Shown piece by piece: positions 10,328 through 20,382 of a stretch of DNA of 64,000 nucleotides. Where the stretch lies: the NCBI RefSeq assembly GCF_007004655.1, contig NZ_ML660089.1, positions 415,000 to 478,999 on the forward strand, read 5' to 3'. Position 1 is the first letter of the stretch. Every line of letters begins with the position of its first letter. Source of the stretch: Exilibacterium tricleocarpae. Lineage in GTDB: Bacteria > Pseudomonadota > Gammaproteobacteria > Pseudomonadales > Cellvibrionaceae. A model generated the notes under the pieces. That model had not been told where the DNA came from. It was given only the letters and a program-made list of their open reading frames with translations, and did not search any database. A program made the translations under genes and the position numbers.

Positions 10328-11280
10328 CAACACCCGGTTTTTCCAGCCTGCAACGGGCCTGCCCAGGCTTTAAACACCACTATGCGTTGCTTGACTGCGC
10401 GATTGACAACTGTATCTATCCAGCCATTAAAGGCAGTGGCCACTGGCATCAGTGTCTTTATCGCAACACTGATGAGGTTCTGGAAAAAGTCGCTCCCCAT
10501 GTGGTGTCACTCAAAGCGGGAGGCTTTTGCGATTGGTTGTTTAGCGAGGGCTGGGGACAAAGCTGGGGCATTTATATCGCCAGTGACAAAAACCTGGTAG
10601 AGATTCTCCGGCACTTCCGGCAGGTCAATAAAGTCAGAGGCCCTGGGCTGGAGAACTGGTTGTTTCGTTACTATGACCCGAGAATACTGCGGGATTTTCT
10701 GCCCAGCAGTGATGGTACCCAGCAGTACCTGCTAATGGGATCCATAGGGCCTTTGTGGATGGAAAGTGAAGATGGTCAGTACGCGGTTAAATTTGATCGT
10801 GGACCGGCGCAGCTGCGGATTGAAAACCGGGATTGGGAGGGCGTGGTCTCGGCACAGAGGCAGTATCCACAGGTTGCCGGCGAAGGGGACGCGTCTTCGA
10901 TATTGAGAATTCGGCAGGATCAGGTTCAATTGCTGGCAAAGACGGCTTACCGGGCTTTTGTCCGCATGCTGGTTGGCGATATGCAAAGGTGTTACCCGAA
11001 GAGGTTGGCCGCTTACGATAACACGGTACTGTACCGGCGGATTGACCAAGCCCTGCAAACCTTTCGGTCAATGGGTGTGAAAAAACGTCAGGATGGCTAC
11101 TACTGCGTTGAGATGTGTGTGTTGATGGGTTGGGATTTTATGGAGTCAGCCAGCTATGGAGTAATAAGACGTGATTTTCTTGAAAATATTGCACTGGGCG
11201 ATCTCAGTCAACGGGTAGAGGCAGCTTTTCAATACTGTAAGGATAATGTTTTTAACACGGAGGCCCCTAAATTGCTATGA
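10321..11280 (+). CDS. DUF4123 domain protein (type VI effector adaptor/chaperone)
   Basis: Protein of 319 aa. The N-terminal half has the DUF4123 pattern: YALLDCA near the start, then VAPHVVSL, WLFSEGWGQSWGIY, LRHFRQV and FRYYDPRILRDFLP. Proteins of this family (Tap-1/Tec, VasW) hold type VI effectors and load them on the VgrG spike. The C-terminal third is more variable and helical, as expected for the effector-specific part. The gene overlaps the preceding unknown gene by seven bases and the following nuclease gene by an ATGA (11277-11280). That places it inside a translationally coupled toxin cassette. No VgrG, Hcp or PAAR gene is in the window, so the partner spike must be encoded elsewhere. 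Confidence 0.85.
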   Translation: MVATPGFSSLQRACPGFKHHYALLDCAIDNCIYPAIKGSGHWHQCLYRNTDEVLEKVAPHVVSLKAGGFCDWLFSEGWGQSWGIYIASDKNLVEILRHFRQVNKVRGPGLENWLFRYYDPRILRDFLPSSDGTQQYLLMGSIGPLWMESEDGQYAVKFDRGPAQLRIENRDWEGVVSAQRQYPQVAGEGDASSILRIRQDQVQLLAKTAYRAFVRMLVGDMQRCYPKRLAAYDNTVLYRRIDQALQTFRSMGVKKRQDGYYCVEMCVLMGWDFMESASYGVIRRDFLENIALGDLSQRVEAAFQYCKDNVFNTEAPKLL

Positions 11281-12176
11281 TGGGAGGGGATGAACGTGGT
11301 ATAGTTGGCGGGCAAGAGGAGATCGGAGAAGTCGCTGCTGTATGCCAATATGGACAAACGATAGCGCAGCGCAGAAAAGAAGGCGGCAATCCTATCCAGA
11401 GTGTACTCGATCATTCTGATCAATATTATTACAATACGGAAACGCATACCTACAACCTTATTGATGGCGGCAAAGGTGCTATTAAGAATCGGGCCAAGCT
11501 AAGCCGAGAAGAATTTGCGCTTAAAGACACCTCAAATACCAACGCGCGTCGCCATGGTGTTCATGAAATCAAGGTTCGACACGACACCCTACCCGAGAAG
11601 CAGCAACGTAAATTAAAGAAGTTGGAAGAAGAGCGAAGGCGGGCCCGAAAACAGAAAAAAGCTATTGAGGATACGCTCAAAAAGGGGGGCGACACGATTG
11701 ACGGGCAATCTTATAATCGGATAAAGGATGTTAAAGCCTGGAAGGAAGCGGATCATGATTTGAAAAAGATCAGCGAGAAGCTTGGTGAACATGCGGCGAA
11801 TGCCGCAATTAATCAGCAACTTCCTAACGCCAAAAAGTTGCACAGTGATACGCCGGGTGATGGTAAGCAAGGCCAGTTTGACAGTGTGTATCAGGACGGC
11901 GATAAAATATATATTATCGAGGCCAAAGGAGCTGGGGGGCGAAGAACTACACGTAATAATTCAAAAGGAGATCCTGTCGAACAGGGCACTGAAGAGTATC
12001 GCGACGAAATTATTGAGAATATGGAAAAAGAGGCCAAAAAAGATCCCGAACTAAGAAAAACTGTTCGTGCTTTGAAGAAGGCAGTTAAACAAGGAAAGTT
12101 AGAATATCTGGAGATAGTACAAAAAGCTAATGATGACGATGTTATTCCACATGTTCAAATTTCAAAGTATGAATAG
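11277..12176 (+). CDS. PD-(D/E)XK nuclease-type toxin (putative type VI effector)
   Basis: Protein of 299 aa whose ATG overlaps the stop of the DUF4123 gene. The middle (about residues 75-175) is a very basic, helical, coiled-coil-like stretch. It is followed by a restriction-endonuclease-fold core. GKQGQFDSVY supplies the Asp (D202), and the strand IYIIEAKGAG supplies the Glu and Lys (E215, K217), which is the D...ExK signature. The motif GQFDxVY-x(8)-(I/V)EAKG is common in polymorphic toxin nucleases. The end is helical and charged. With the adaptor upstream and an Imm49-like protein overlapping its 3' end, DNA damage in a neighbouring cell is the likely role. No signal peptide is present, consistent with direct injection. 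The target nucleic acid is not shown by sequence. Confidence 0.75.
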   Translation: MMGGDERGIVGGQEEIGEVAAVCQYGQTIAQRRKEGGNPIQSVLDHSDQYYYNTETHTYNLIDGGKGAIKNRAKLSREEFALKDTSNTNARRHGVHEIKVRHDTLPEKQQRKLKKLEEERRRARKQKKAIEDTLKKGGDTIDGQSYNRIKDVKAWKEADHDLKKISEKLGEHAANAAINQQLPNAKKLHSDTPGDGKQGQFDSVYQDGDKIYIIEAKGAGGRRTTRNNSKGDPVEQGTEEYRDEIIENMEKEAKKDPELRKTVRALKKAVKQGKLEYLEIVQKANDDDVIPHVQISKYE

Positions 12177-13029
12177 AGAAAACCAAATGGTTAAAAGAAT
12201 TCGTCCTGAGGCAGAATGCCCTGATGCAGAAAGAGAATACTTGAATGATTTTGAAGAAGATATTGAAGATGTATTATTATCTTTAGAAGAGCGTCCTAAA
12301 AATCTTACGCAATTTAATGATGCGCTTCGCTCTGCCACCAGAGCCGATGCCTTAGGCGAAAACGACGAACTAACGATACAGTATATGCAATTAGCACTGG
12401 AGCTTGGTGTAGCCCATTTTATCAGCGCATTGGAGTTGCCTGAAAAATTTGGAGTTGATTATTTAGGTAAGCGGTATGCTTACGCGATTAAATCTTCTAA
12501 AGTTCATACTGACCCAGATGCATGGCTAAATGTTGTTTATCTAGCAATTATTTTGCGTAACCAAGATGCTCTGGGGGTTATGGGACGTATTTCTACGGAA
12601 GCTCTAAGAAATGCTAATATCAAAACCGATGAAGCTAACTACTTGTATGTAGACTTTATTAAAGGACTGTTTGATAAAAAAGTGGATGTTGGCGAATTGT
12701 TGATTGCTGCTATGAAGGCAACCGATTATCCGGGTATTAGTAAGGAGCGTACAGGTTATCTATTAAATATCCGCGTTCCCTTGCTTTCTTTATACCGCTG
12801 TTTTTTATCCAACGATCAAGCGGAATTTAATGAAAAACTGAATGAAGCTGTTATGCTGCACAAAGTTTTTTGGGCAGACAATCCCAAAAACTATCACGAT
12901 ATTGATGGCTGGGTCTCCATGGATTTGCTGGCGGTCTTATCCCTAGCTTACGATGATAAAGGGTGGGCACCTCAGATTGACTCGGATTATATCCCTAAGT
13001 GGTTAGTGACGGGCCAGTATGTGCAGTAA
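12169..13029 (+). CDS. Imm49-like immunity protein
   Basis: About 286 aa if translation begins at the ATG at 12169, which overlaps the toxin stop codon (TAG 12174-12176). An alternative ATG at 12187 follows an AGAGA and is also possible; an upstream ATG at 12130 lies deep inside the toxin gene. The protein is all-alpha, acidic and Leu/Ala-rich, with an order of helices and a C-terminal HKVFW...DGWVSMDLLAVLSLAYDDKGW region that resembles the Imm49 family. Its place directly after the nuclease gene is the classical position of a cognate antidote. Base composition here is visibly more AT-rich than the adaptor gene, as is usual for exchanged toxin-immunity pairs. Family assignment is from pattern only; the immunity role is inferred mainly from position. 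Confidence 0.6.
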   Translation: MNRENQMVKRIRPEAECPDAEREYLNDFEEDIEDVLLSLEERPKNLTQFNDALRSATRADALGENDELTIQYMQLALELGVAHFISALELPEKFGVDYLGKRYAYAIKSSKVHTDPDAWLNVVYLAIILRNQDALGVMGRISTEALRNANIKTDEANYLYVDFIKGLFDKKVDVGELLIAAMKATDYPGISKERTGYLLNIRVPLLSLYRCFLSNDQAEFNEKLNEAVMLHKVFWADNPKNYHDIDGWVSMDLLAVLSLAYDDKGWAPQIDSDYIPKWLVTGQYVQ

Positions 13030-13129
13030 AACCAAGGGAGCGGAGTCACTTGATCCAGAGGTGTATTAAGTTAAAAAATGATCGTAGTGTTTTTCTAGAG
13101 GTCTGGGCTAAACCACAGTCCTGTTGCAA

Positions 13130-13290
13130 CTACTCCACAATCAACACCAGCCGCCCCTCAGACACTTCAACCTTGACCGGCGTATCAATACCAAACCCGC
13201 TTTCTCCAACCACTTCCCTTTCATCCGTATCCATGGCACGGGCCGACAACCCGTATAAGGGGATTGTGTTTTGAGCCGGTGCCTCGAATA
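13130..13290 (-). pseudogene. SymE-like (AbrB-fold) toxin remnant with a frameshift
   Basis: Two overlapping minus-strand frames together rebuild a SymE-like tail. One frame reads RPVPWIRMKGKWLEKAG, and the next reads GFGIDTPVKVEVSEGRLVLI. In SymE proteins these two pieces are continuous (WIRLxGxWLExAGFxxGxPVxVxVxxGxLVI). The join falls in the run GCGGGTTTGG near 13197-13205, where one extra T would restore the frame. Upstream the first frame meets a stop near 13290, so the N-terminus is also lost. SymE is an SOS-controlled toxin in E. coli. Copies next to polymorphic toxins are common. This one is inactive as read, unless the missing base is a sequencing error. Confidence 0.6.
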
Positions 13291-13387
13291 TCAGATAGTT
13301 AAATACCATCAACTGTTGCCAGGCTGCCTTATGGTTTGACGACGCTTCGGTAGTTGGTGGGTATGTAAAGATTCAGAAAAGACAATA

Positions 13388-13439
13388 TTAGGGACAGCAT
13401 TAAAACCAGCTATATTAAACAGGTTTTAATGCGCCCTAA
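13388..13439 (-). terminator. Hairpin downstream of the PKS gene
   Basis: A perfect 11-base stem, GCATTAAAACC (13397-13407) and GGTTTTAATGC (13422-13432), with a 14-base loop. It is extended by TTAGGG/CCCTAA at the outer ends. It begins about 15 bases past the PKS stop on the minus strand and is followed in that direction by a T-rich stretch (TTGTCTTTT). It fits a factor-independent terminator for the PKS transcript. Confidence 0.65.
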
Positions 13440-13454
13440 ATACTAATGAATAAC

Positions 13455-16400
13455 CTATACAGTTGCTTCTGCTGGTAGTAGTTCCAATAGCTTAGTGGAT
13501 AGCTGTTCCGGCGTTGGATCTGCCAGTATATCGACAGTCGATAATTCAAAGCCCATTTTTTGACGGAATATCATAGCGAGCTCTACAGCAACCAGAGAGT
13601 CAACCCCCATATTATTGATACTGGTATTCTTGTTAAGCTTATCGATAGGAAACTTTAGTAATTGGGATATGGATTCCAAAATGTTGTGGGTAATATAATC
13701 GCGTAACTCAACATCTTTGGGACATTTGGCAAAAAAATCAGAACGGGCGATTTCAATGGCATTATCGCTATTATCTTGCTTTAGAAAATTTGTAAATCGA
13801 GTGTACGGATACGCTAAAGAGGGCATGGATTTCACCAGTTTTGACCAATCGCCACGGAATGCGCCAATTTGAGTTACGTCATTTTCCAATACTTGATCAA
13901 TAATCGTAAAAGCTTCTTCCGGGCTGATACCGGATAAACCAAACTTTTCAAAAAAAGCAGCGACATCTGTTTTTCGGCTTAATATGCCAACGTCTGAAAT
14001 GGCTCCCCAATTGATCGAGGTGCCCGCCAGACCTTTTGAGCGACGATAGTGGCATAGCGCATCCAGATAAGCATTGGCAAGAATATAAGAGGTTTGCCCT
14101 TTATTGCCGATCAAGGCCGAGACTGATGAGAAACAAAAGAAAATATCCAACGGTATACATTCAGTGAATTTATGGAGATTGACAGCCCCGATTAACTTGG
14201 GTCCTAATACTTTGTATAAACTTTCGGTCGTTAGTTGCGCCAAAAAGTTGTCTTCAAGCACAACCGCTCCGTGAAAGACGCCACGTAGTGGCAGCATTTC
14301 TCGTTTTATGGTATTGATCAGTGATTGCACTTCTCGTTCAGAGCTTACATCAGTCGCGATAACTTCAACTTTTGCCCCTTGCTCTCTTAGCTTATTGATT
14401 TCTTCTTGTGAATATTTATCATCCGCTCCGCTTCGGCTCGCCAATATCAACTGGCCCGCTTTTTGTGAGGCGATCCACTTCGCGATTTCCAAACCAAAAC
14501 CTTTGGTTCCTCCTGTTATAAGATAAGAGGCATCAGATTTTATTTTACTGTTTTCATTTTTTGAAAGCAGTACATCCACCTTCTGACTTTTAAAATCAAG
14601 AACGACTTTGCCTATGTGTTTGGAATGTGACATAAACTGGAATGCGTCGATGACGTTATTGGCAGGAAACACTTTTGAGGGAACGGGCTTGAAGTGACCT
14701 TTTTCAAAGCATCCGCAAACTTGACTAATAATCTCAGCGCCCAACGCAGGTTTGTGTTTCAGAATGCGATCAATATCCACAGAGGCAAACATCAGGTTTT
14801 CATTAAACGCTTTCATGGGTAAGTCATTATTGTCAGCAATATTTTTCTTGCCTATTTCAATAAAACGGCCATAAGGTGCCAATAGGTTAAAGCTTTGGAT
14901 AACCGCCTCGCCGGCCATGGCGTTAAGCACTACATCAATGCCATAACCCTTGGTGTCGCGACGTATTTCTTCGGCAAATTGTAAACTGCGGGAATCGTAG
15001 ATATGATGAATACCCATATCGCGCAGATATTGACGTTTTTCATCGCTGCCGGCTGTCGCATATATTTCAGCACTTTTCCATTGTGCAACTTGCAACGCTA
15101 TAAGTCCGACGCCGCCAGTAGCGTTGTGGATAAGAACTTTTTCGCCTTCTTGCAACTGTGCCAAAGTTATCAAGCTATGATATGCGGTCATGTAACTAAT
15201 CAGCGTTGGTGCTTCATAGATAGATAGTGCACTGGGTATTTTGGTTGCAAAGTGAGCGGGGATATTGGCGTAACTTCTGAAAGCATCCGGAACCAGGCCG
15301 ACTACTTGTTCTCCAATTTCAAAACCTTTAACTGCTGTACCTACTTCAACGACAGTGCCAGAGACCTCGAAACCCAAAGTGTCTTTATAGTATGTATTGT
15401 CAGTAATGGAAGAATCAATTTTATTATATACCTTTAATAAATCCTTAAAATTAAGACTTACAGCAGTAGTTTGGACTTTTATTTCAGTAGCCTGCAAAGG
15501 TTGCATTGCAATTTCAGTAAAGTGCAGGCTCATAACGTCGCCTGTTTCAGCAATACGTAAAGCGATCGGCTTTTCTTGAGCGGATAAACTGGAAGATTTG
15601 CTGTTTTTACCAGTAAGTTTTTGTGTTTTATCTAGCACATGCCTAAATAGTTTTTTGCCTCGAAAAGCACGCTCTCTGGTTGTATCTTTGGATAGAAAGA
15701 TGTTTTCCATATTGGCGCTTAAAGTTTTGTCCGAGTCTACATCAATGCAATAAAACGCAATATTTGCATGCTCATTTTCAACCACTTGAGCCAGGGCGCC
15801 AAAGGAAGCGCCCAATAGATTTATTGGAGAATCTTCTGGTAAAACCTGATAACTGTTTTGAGTCAGCACAAATAAGCGAACAGCTCGTTGGGGGTATTTT
15901 CTTATAATGATCTGGACAAGATTTTTAACGGCAGTCAAGGCGCCAAGGATTTTATCGTTGTCAAACAGGTCGCTGCCGTATAGTTGTTCCAAGTAGATAA
16001 TATCGGTGATTTCTGGTGTCGTTTCCAGTACAGTATCAACATCTATCATGTTCATACCTGTCGCGCTATGGCAACTCATCTTGTGCTCTTGAAAAAACTG
16101 TATATATTGGTGCGCTTCCATTTCGCCACCAATTACTAACCAAGTAGAGATTTTTGGTGGAGCTATTTCCGCTGTTCTGGATTCAACCCATTTTAGGTCG
16201 TAAAAATGATGGTGGAGAGAGTCTTTATCGTTAATAGACTGACCAAATTTCCGGGCTTTTACGCCATCTAACCGAACTAGAATATTCTTATTTTCATCAA
16301 ATAGAATGATATTGCCATAAACAGCATCATCTGTTCTTTCCGTAATTTCGATCAAACTATTAAGCATTTTGGGTAGTGGTTGGTTTACATAAATATTTTT

Positions 16401-19400
16401 AATCGCTACCGGTACATAAGGCTGCTCGCTGCCTTCGGCCATCGTTTGAAAAGCAGCGTCCAGCACAGTTGGGTGTAAGAGGTAATATTTGTCGTAGTCA
16501 TCTTGATTATCTGTTTGCTGTATCTGCGCAACGACTTGTGTTGCAGATAGCCTTTTTAGTTGAGTAATAGGGCGAAACGCCGCCCCATAATCTAAACCAA
16601 CAGCACTTAATTTTTCGTAAAAATCCGTTACATTAATTTCTTCTGCATGACTTAAATCGAGAGATATTTCACCGAGATTGGGTGCGGCATTGGTAATAAT
16701 ACGCCCGCTGGCATGAAGCTTCCAAGAGTCTCTCTGCCCCATAACTCGGCTGTGCACTTTAAACTTACCGCTTACAGGCTCAAAGCTCGTGTTGATAAAA
16801 GTTTGCACCGTTTCCTGGTCAGCTAACATATTGTGAAATTGGATATCTTCCAGACCAATAGTTTGGCTCTGGAGGTGATAGTGAGCTATAGCCAGTCCGA
16901 TTTCGACGTAGGCGGCCCCGGGTAAAACCACGCTTTTTTCTACCTTGTGGTCAACCGCATAAGGAAACAGTGAATGGCTAAATTCTACTTCCCACATAGG
17001 CGTAGGGCTGTCTATACGGCGGTTGAAAAATATATGTCCCTCATTACCAAATAGTTCCTCTATTGTTTTCTCGGAGAGGCATTGGTACTTTTCCAATGAC
17101 CATGGGTATGAAGGAAGCTTGACATACTGACCAGAAACACTATTCGCTTTTCTCCAGTCCAGCCGGTGCCCCAGCGTGAATAGTCTTGCTATGCTCTTTC
17201 TAATGCTGATGCATTCATTGGTTTTTCGATTTAGAGTATGTGCCTGTAACACAGGTTGCCCGGCGTTACTTAAGGTCTCTTTGATTGCGTTTTTCAGGAC
17301 CGGGTGGGGCCCAACTTCAATAAAGATGGTATTGTGGTAGTTTTGACTAATGTTTTCTATCGTTTTTGAAAAATTGACTGTTTGGCGAATATTTTTCCAC
17401 CAATAGTTATTGTCCCATTCAAATTCATTAGCTAGTTCTCCGGTAACTGTTGAGTATAAAGGTGTGTGAGCGGTCTTTGGTTTTATGATTTTTAATGCAT
17501 CTAAAACATCATCGCGAATAGGGTCCATTTCTGGACAGTGATAAGCAACTTCAACTGTTAGAGGACGGCTAAATATGCCTGCATCGTTAAATAGCAATTG
17601 TAATTGAGTTAAAGATTCTGTTTTCCCTGCTATTGTTAAAGAACTTGGGCTATTCACCGCAGCAATTTCGACATTGTCTACTTGAATGATATATGGGAGA
17701 ATTTCAGCTTCTGAAAGCCCTACAGCCAACATGCTGCCGCAACCTGCTAAAGTTCCCTGCAAACGACTGCGATGATGACTGACAAGTAAAGCGTCCTCCA
17801 AATTCAGCATACCAGAGACATAAGCAGCGGAGACTTCTCCTACACTGTGACCTGTGATCACATCGGGTTTTACCCCATATTGTTCGAGTAGCTTAAATAG
17901 TCCAACCTGCAGCACAAAGTTGGCCGGTTGGGCAATATGGGTTTTCGATATAAGTGAGCTGGATTCCGGCTTTTGCATTTCGGAAAAAATTGACCAGCCA
18001 CTTATTTCAGTAAAAATAGTATCTGCCTTATCAACAAAGTCTTTAAAAACAGGATAGGCTTCGTATAATTCTGCACCCATTGCATACCACTGTGGCCCCA
18101 TGCCGGTAAATACATAAGCTAATGTAGCTTTTTCTCCTTCCAAAGAGCTGCTGTCAAGGACGATATTCTCTGATAGCTGACCTTTACTCAAGCTCAGTAG
18201 GTTCTCACAAATTTCTTCTTTGTCTCTGCCTATAATACAAGCACGATTTTTAAAAAAGGTACGTCGAGCACTGGCCGAATGTAGAATATCGTAAAAATCA
18301 GCAAGGCTTGACGTTTCACTAATTTGTTTCGCATATTTTTCGCACAGCTTTCTCAGCGCCGCCTCATCTTGTGCTGTTATCGGGAGTATAAGCATTTTGT
18401 CAACAGACTGTTTATTTAGAGTCTTTCCTTTATTGACAGTAAAGCTTTCTACAATCGCATGAGCATTGGTTCCCCCATAACCAAACGAATTAATCACAAC
18501 CCGCCGGGTGTCAGTTTCAACCGGCCAGCTCTCAGCTTCGGTTGGAACACGAATATGCATATCATCAAACGGAATTTTTGGATTGGGTGTATCAAAGTGA
18601 ATATTGGGTAGTATCTTGCCCTTATTGACCATTAAACTTGCTTTTATTAGGCCGGCAATACCGGCAGCAGCTTCAAGATGCCCTATATTTGTTTTTACTG
18701 AGCCCACAAGACATTTCGTCTGGCGCTGGGCTTTACTCATGACGAGGTTTATCGCGTTGGCTTCTGTCGTATCTCCTGCCTGTGTACCTGTTCCGTGCGC
18801 TTCAACAGCGTGAATCTCTGCAGAGCTTAAATCGACCTCTCCGTAAACACGTTCCATCAATTTTCTTTGCGACTTGCCATTAGGCATAGCAATGCCTTTG
18901 GTCGCGCCATCCTGATTGCTGCCCGTATTACGAATAACCGAATAGATATGATCACCGTCTGCTAACGCTTTATTGAGTGGTTTTAAAATCGCAATGCCAC
19001 AACCTTCACCGCGGGTATATCCTTCGGCACTTTCATCGAAAGCTTTGCAAAGACCATGTTTAGACAAAAATTTACCTTTGCTCATCACGATAGAATACTC
19101 GGGGCGGCTCATAATATTGACGCCGCCGGCGATTGCCAATTCGCTTTCACCCATCCAGATACTTTGACAAGCCAGGTGAGTTGCAACTAAAGAAGACGAG
19201 CATGCGGTATCTACAGTTAAGCTTGTGCCATTGAGATCGAATACATAAGACAGTCTATTTGCGAGCAGCGTCATTGTGGCACTGGTGGCAGTGTTTGAAT
19301 CCAGCCTGTCGCGGTTAAGATACCCAAACTGGGTCAGTTTATTATCCAGAGTGAAACCACCTATAAATACGCCTGTACTGGTTTTTTTTAGTTTATCTAA

Positions 19401-19742
19401 TACTTGGCCGGCATCCTCCAGTGCTTCATAGGTTGTTTGTAATAAGTAACGTTGCTGTGGATCCATCGCTTCGGATTCGCGAGGTGAAAGACCAAAGAAA
19501 ATAGGATCGAAATTAAAGATATCCTCTTGCAGAAAGCCGCCAAGCTTTGCATGACTCTTACCGACTTTTTTCTCATTGGCGTCGTAAAACATATTGTGGT
19601 TCCATCGACCTTCAGGTACTTCGCAAATAGCATCCGTTTTATTTAGTATCATTTCCCAATACTGTTCTGGGCTGGACACCCCGCCTGGAAATCTACAACC
19701 TAAGCCAATTACTGCAATTGGAAATTTTGTGTTGTTTATCAT
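13455..19742 (-). CDS. Single-module highly reducing type I polyketide synthase (KS-AT-DH-ER-KR-ACP)
   Basis: Protein of 2095 aa with a full reducing module. The KS has DTACSSS (Cys181), EAHGTGT (His316) and KTNIGHLEAAAG (His355). The AT has GHSVGE (Ser633), and VAYHC at the substrate-specificity position, not the malonyl HAFH or methylmalonyl YASH, so the extender unit is unclear. The DH has DHKVEKSVVLPG (His932) and the later LDAAFQTM Asp. A structural pseudo-KR region follows, then an ER with HNATGGVGLIALQVA, a KR with LITGGTKGFG and SYILANAYLDAL, and an ACP with GVDSLV (Ser2049). There is no methyltransferase domain, thioesterase or reductase, so product release must occur in trans or by transfer. 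The domain order is that of fungal and animal iterative synthases. A GAGGC ribosome site precedes the ATG. No phosphopantetheinyl transferase is nearby; the divergent methyltransferase gene may tailor the product. Confidence 0.93.
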   Translation of the reverse strand: MINNTKFPIAVIGLGCRFPGGVSSPEQYWEMILNKTDAICEVPEGRWNHNMFYDANEKKVGKSHAKLGGFLQEDIFNFDPIFFGLSPRESEAMDPQQRYLLQTTYEALEDAGQVLDKLKKTSTGVFIGGFTLDNKLTQFGYLNRDRLDSNTATSATMTLLANRLSYVFDLNGTSLTVDTACSSSLVATHLACQSIWMGESELAIAGGVNIMSRPEYSIVMSKGKFLSKHGLCKAFDESAEGYTRGEGCGIAILKPLNKALADGDHIYSVIRNTGSNQDGATKGIAMPNGKSQRKLMERVYGEVDLSSAEIHAVEAHGTGTQAGDTTEANAINLVMSKAQRQTKCLVGSVKTNIGHLEAAAGIAGLIKASLMVNKGKILPNIHFDTPNPKIPFDDMHIRVPTEAESWPVETDTRRVVINSFGYGGTNAHAIVESFTVNKGKTLNKQSVDKMLILPITAQDEAALRKLCEKYAKQISETSSLADFYDILHSASARRTFFKNRACIIGRDKEEICENLLSLSKGQLSENIVLDSSSLEGEKATLAYVFTGMGPQWYAMGAELYEAYPVFKDFVDKADTIFTEISGWSIFSEMQKPESSSLISKTHIAQPANFVLQVGLFKLLEQYGVKPDVITGHSVGEVSAAYVSGMLNLEDALLVSHHRSRLQGTLAGCGSMLAVGLSEAEILPYIIQVDNVEIAAVNSPSSLTIAGKTESLTQLQLLFNDAGIFSRPLTVEVAYHCPEMDPIRDDVLDALKIIKPKTAHTPLYSTVTGELANEFEWDNNYWWKNIRQTVNFSKTIENISQNYHNTIFIEVGPHPVLKNAIKETLSNAGQPVLQAHTLNRKTNECISIRKSIARLFTLGHRLDWRKANSVSGQYVKLPSYPWSLEKYQCLSEKTIEELFGNEGHIFFNRRIDSPTPMWEVEFSHSLFPYAVDHKVEKSVVLPGAAYVEIGLAIAHYHLQSQTIGLEDIQFHNMLADQETVQTFINTSFEPVSGKFKVHSRVMGQRDSWKLHASGRIITNAAPNLGEISLDLSHAEEINVTDFYEKLSAVGLDYGAAFRPITQLKRLSATQVVAQIQQTDNQDDYDKYYLLHPTVLDAAFQTMAEGSEQPYVPVAIKNIYVNQPLPKMLNSLIEITERTDDAVYGNIILFDENKNILVRLDGVKARKFGQSINDKDSLHHHFYDLKWVESRTAEIAPPKISTWLVIGGEMEAHQYIQFFQEHKMSCHSATGMNMIDVDTVLETTPEITDIIYLEQLYGSDLFDNDKILGALTAVKNLVQIIIRKYPQRAVRLFVLTQNSYQVLPEDSPINLLGASFGALAQVVENEHANIAFYCIDVDSDKTLSANMENIFLSKDTTRERAFRGKKLFRHVLDKTQKLTGKNSKSSSLSAQEKPIALRIAETGDVMSLHFTEIAMQPLQATEIKVQTTAVSLNFKDLLKVYNKIDSSITDNTYYKDTLGFEVSGTVVEVGTAVKGFEIGEQVVGLVPDAFRSYANIPAHFATKIPSALSIYEAPTLISYMTAYHSLITLAQLQEGEKVLIHNATGGVGLIALQVAQWKSAEIYATAGSDEKRQYLRDMGIHHIYDSRSLQFAEEIRRDTKGYGIDVVLNAMAGEAVIQSFNLLAPYGRFIEIGKKNIADNNDLPMKAFNENLMFASVDIDRILKHKPALGAEIISQVCGCFEKGHFKPVPSKVFPANNVIDAFQFMSHSKHIGKVVLDFKSQKVDVLLSKNENSKIKSDASYLITGGTKGFGLEIAKWIASQKAGQLILASRSGADDKYSQEEINKLREQGAKVEVIATDVSSEREVQSLINTIKREMLPLRGVFHGAVVLEDNFLAQLTTESLYKVLGPKLIGAVNLHKFTECIPLDIFFCFSSVSALIGNKGQTSYILANAYLDALCHYRRSKGLAGTSINWGAISDVGILSRKTDVAAFFEKFGLSGISPEEAFTIIDQVLENDVTQIGAFRGDWSKLVKSMPSLAYPYTRFTNFLKQDNSDNAIEIARSDFFAKCPKDVELRDYITHNILESISQLLKFPIDKLNKNTSINNMGVDSLVAVELAMIFRQKMGFELSTVDILADPTPEQLSTKLLELLPAEATV

Positions 19743-20382
19743 AAATGCCTCATAAGTTTTTTAGAAAAGCGCCCAGACTAGGGGCGGCCCTTATGGTCTA
19801 TTTTTTTCATTTTCATTAAAAAATTGTAACTGTTCGGAATAATTGGAAAGAAGGCCTTGACAAGGATTTTTGGGGGAAAAGTTTGCTTGATCGCTTCTGA
19901 CAACGGCGAAAAAGATAATGGCGCTTATTGCCATATATTTAAGAACCTAAAGTTTCTCAACTCTCGTGTTGCAACTCAGCCACACACGGCATGCAAAAGC
20001 ACACGCTTTGTACAAGTGGTAAATTCAGCTATTAAGTTCACTCTTCTGTCAGAGTCGTTGTCTTGTCCCCTTGGCTGTTTAAATAATAGGCAGCGAGGCG
20101 AGGGGTGAAACGCTATTTAACTGAGCAGAAGCAGCGGGTATCAGGAACTACCAGGACAAGCACGGCAGTGTCAGTTTTTAACGCGGCTATCATTGCAACC
20201 CATTGCTGGAGATACACGAATTTGCTATCCTCGCGGCATTATGAAATGACATCTACATAAATGCGGTAGCACGCCCCTCAAGCCTGTTCAGATCTGAGTT
20301 CATTGAGCAGCGCTGACCTGTGTTTCCTTTAATCCTATTTTCCCATTATTTTAGAGCCTTACGGCTTTGAAGGATTATTGCT
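19743..20382. other. Divergent intergenic region between PKS and methyltransferase
   Basis: 640 bases without a supported gene. It must contain promoters for both divergent genes. The stretch just before the PKS (19795-19830) is strongly AT-rich with T-tracts. I could not identify a confident -35/-10 pair or operator. Confidence 0.5.
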
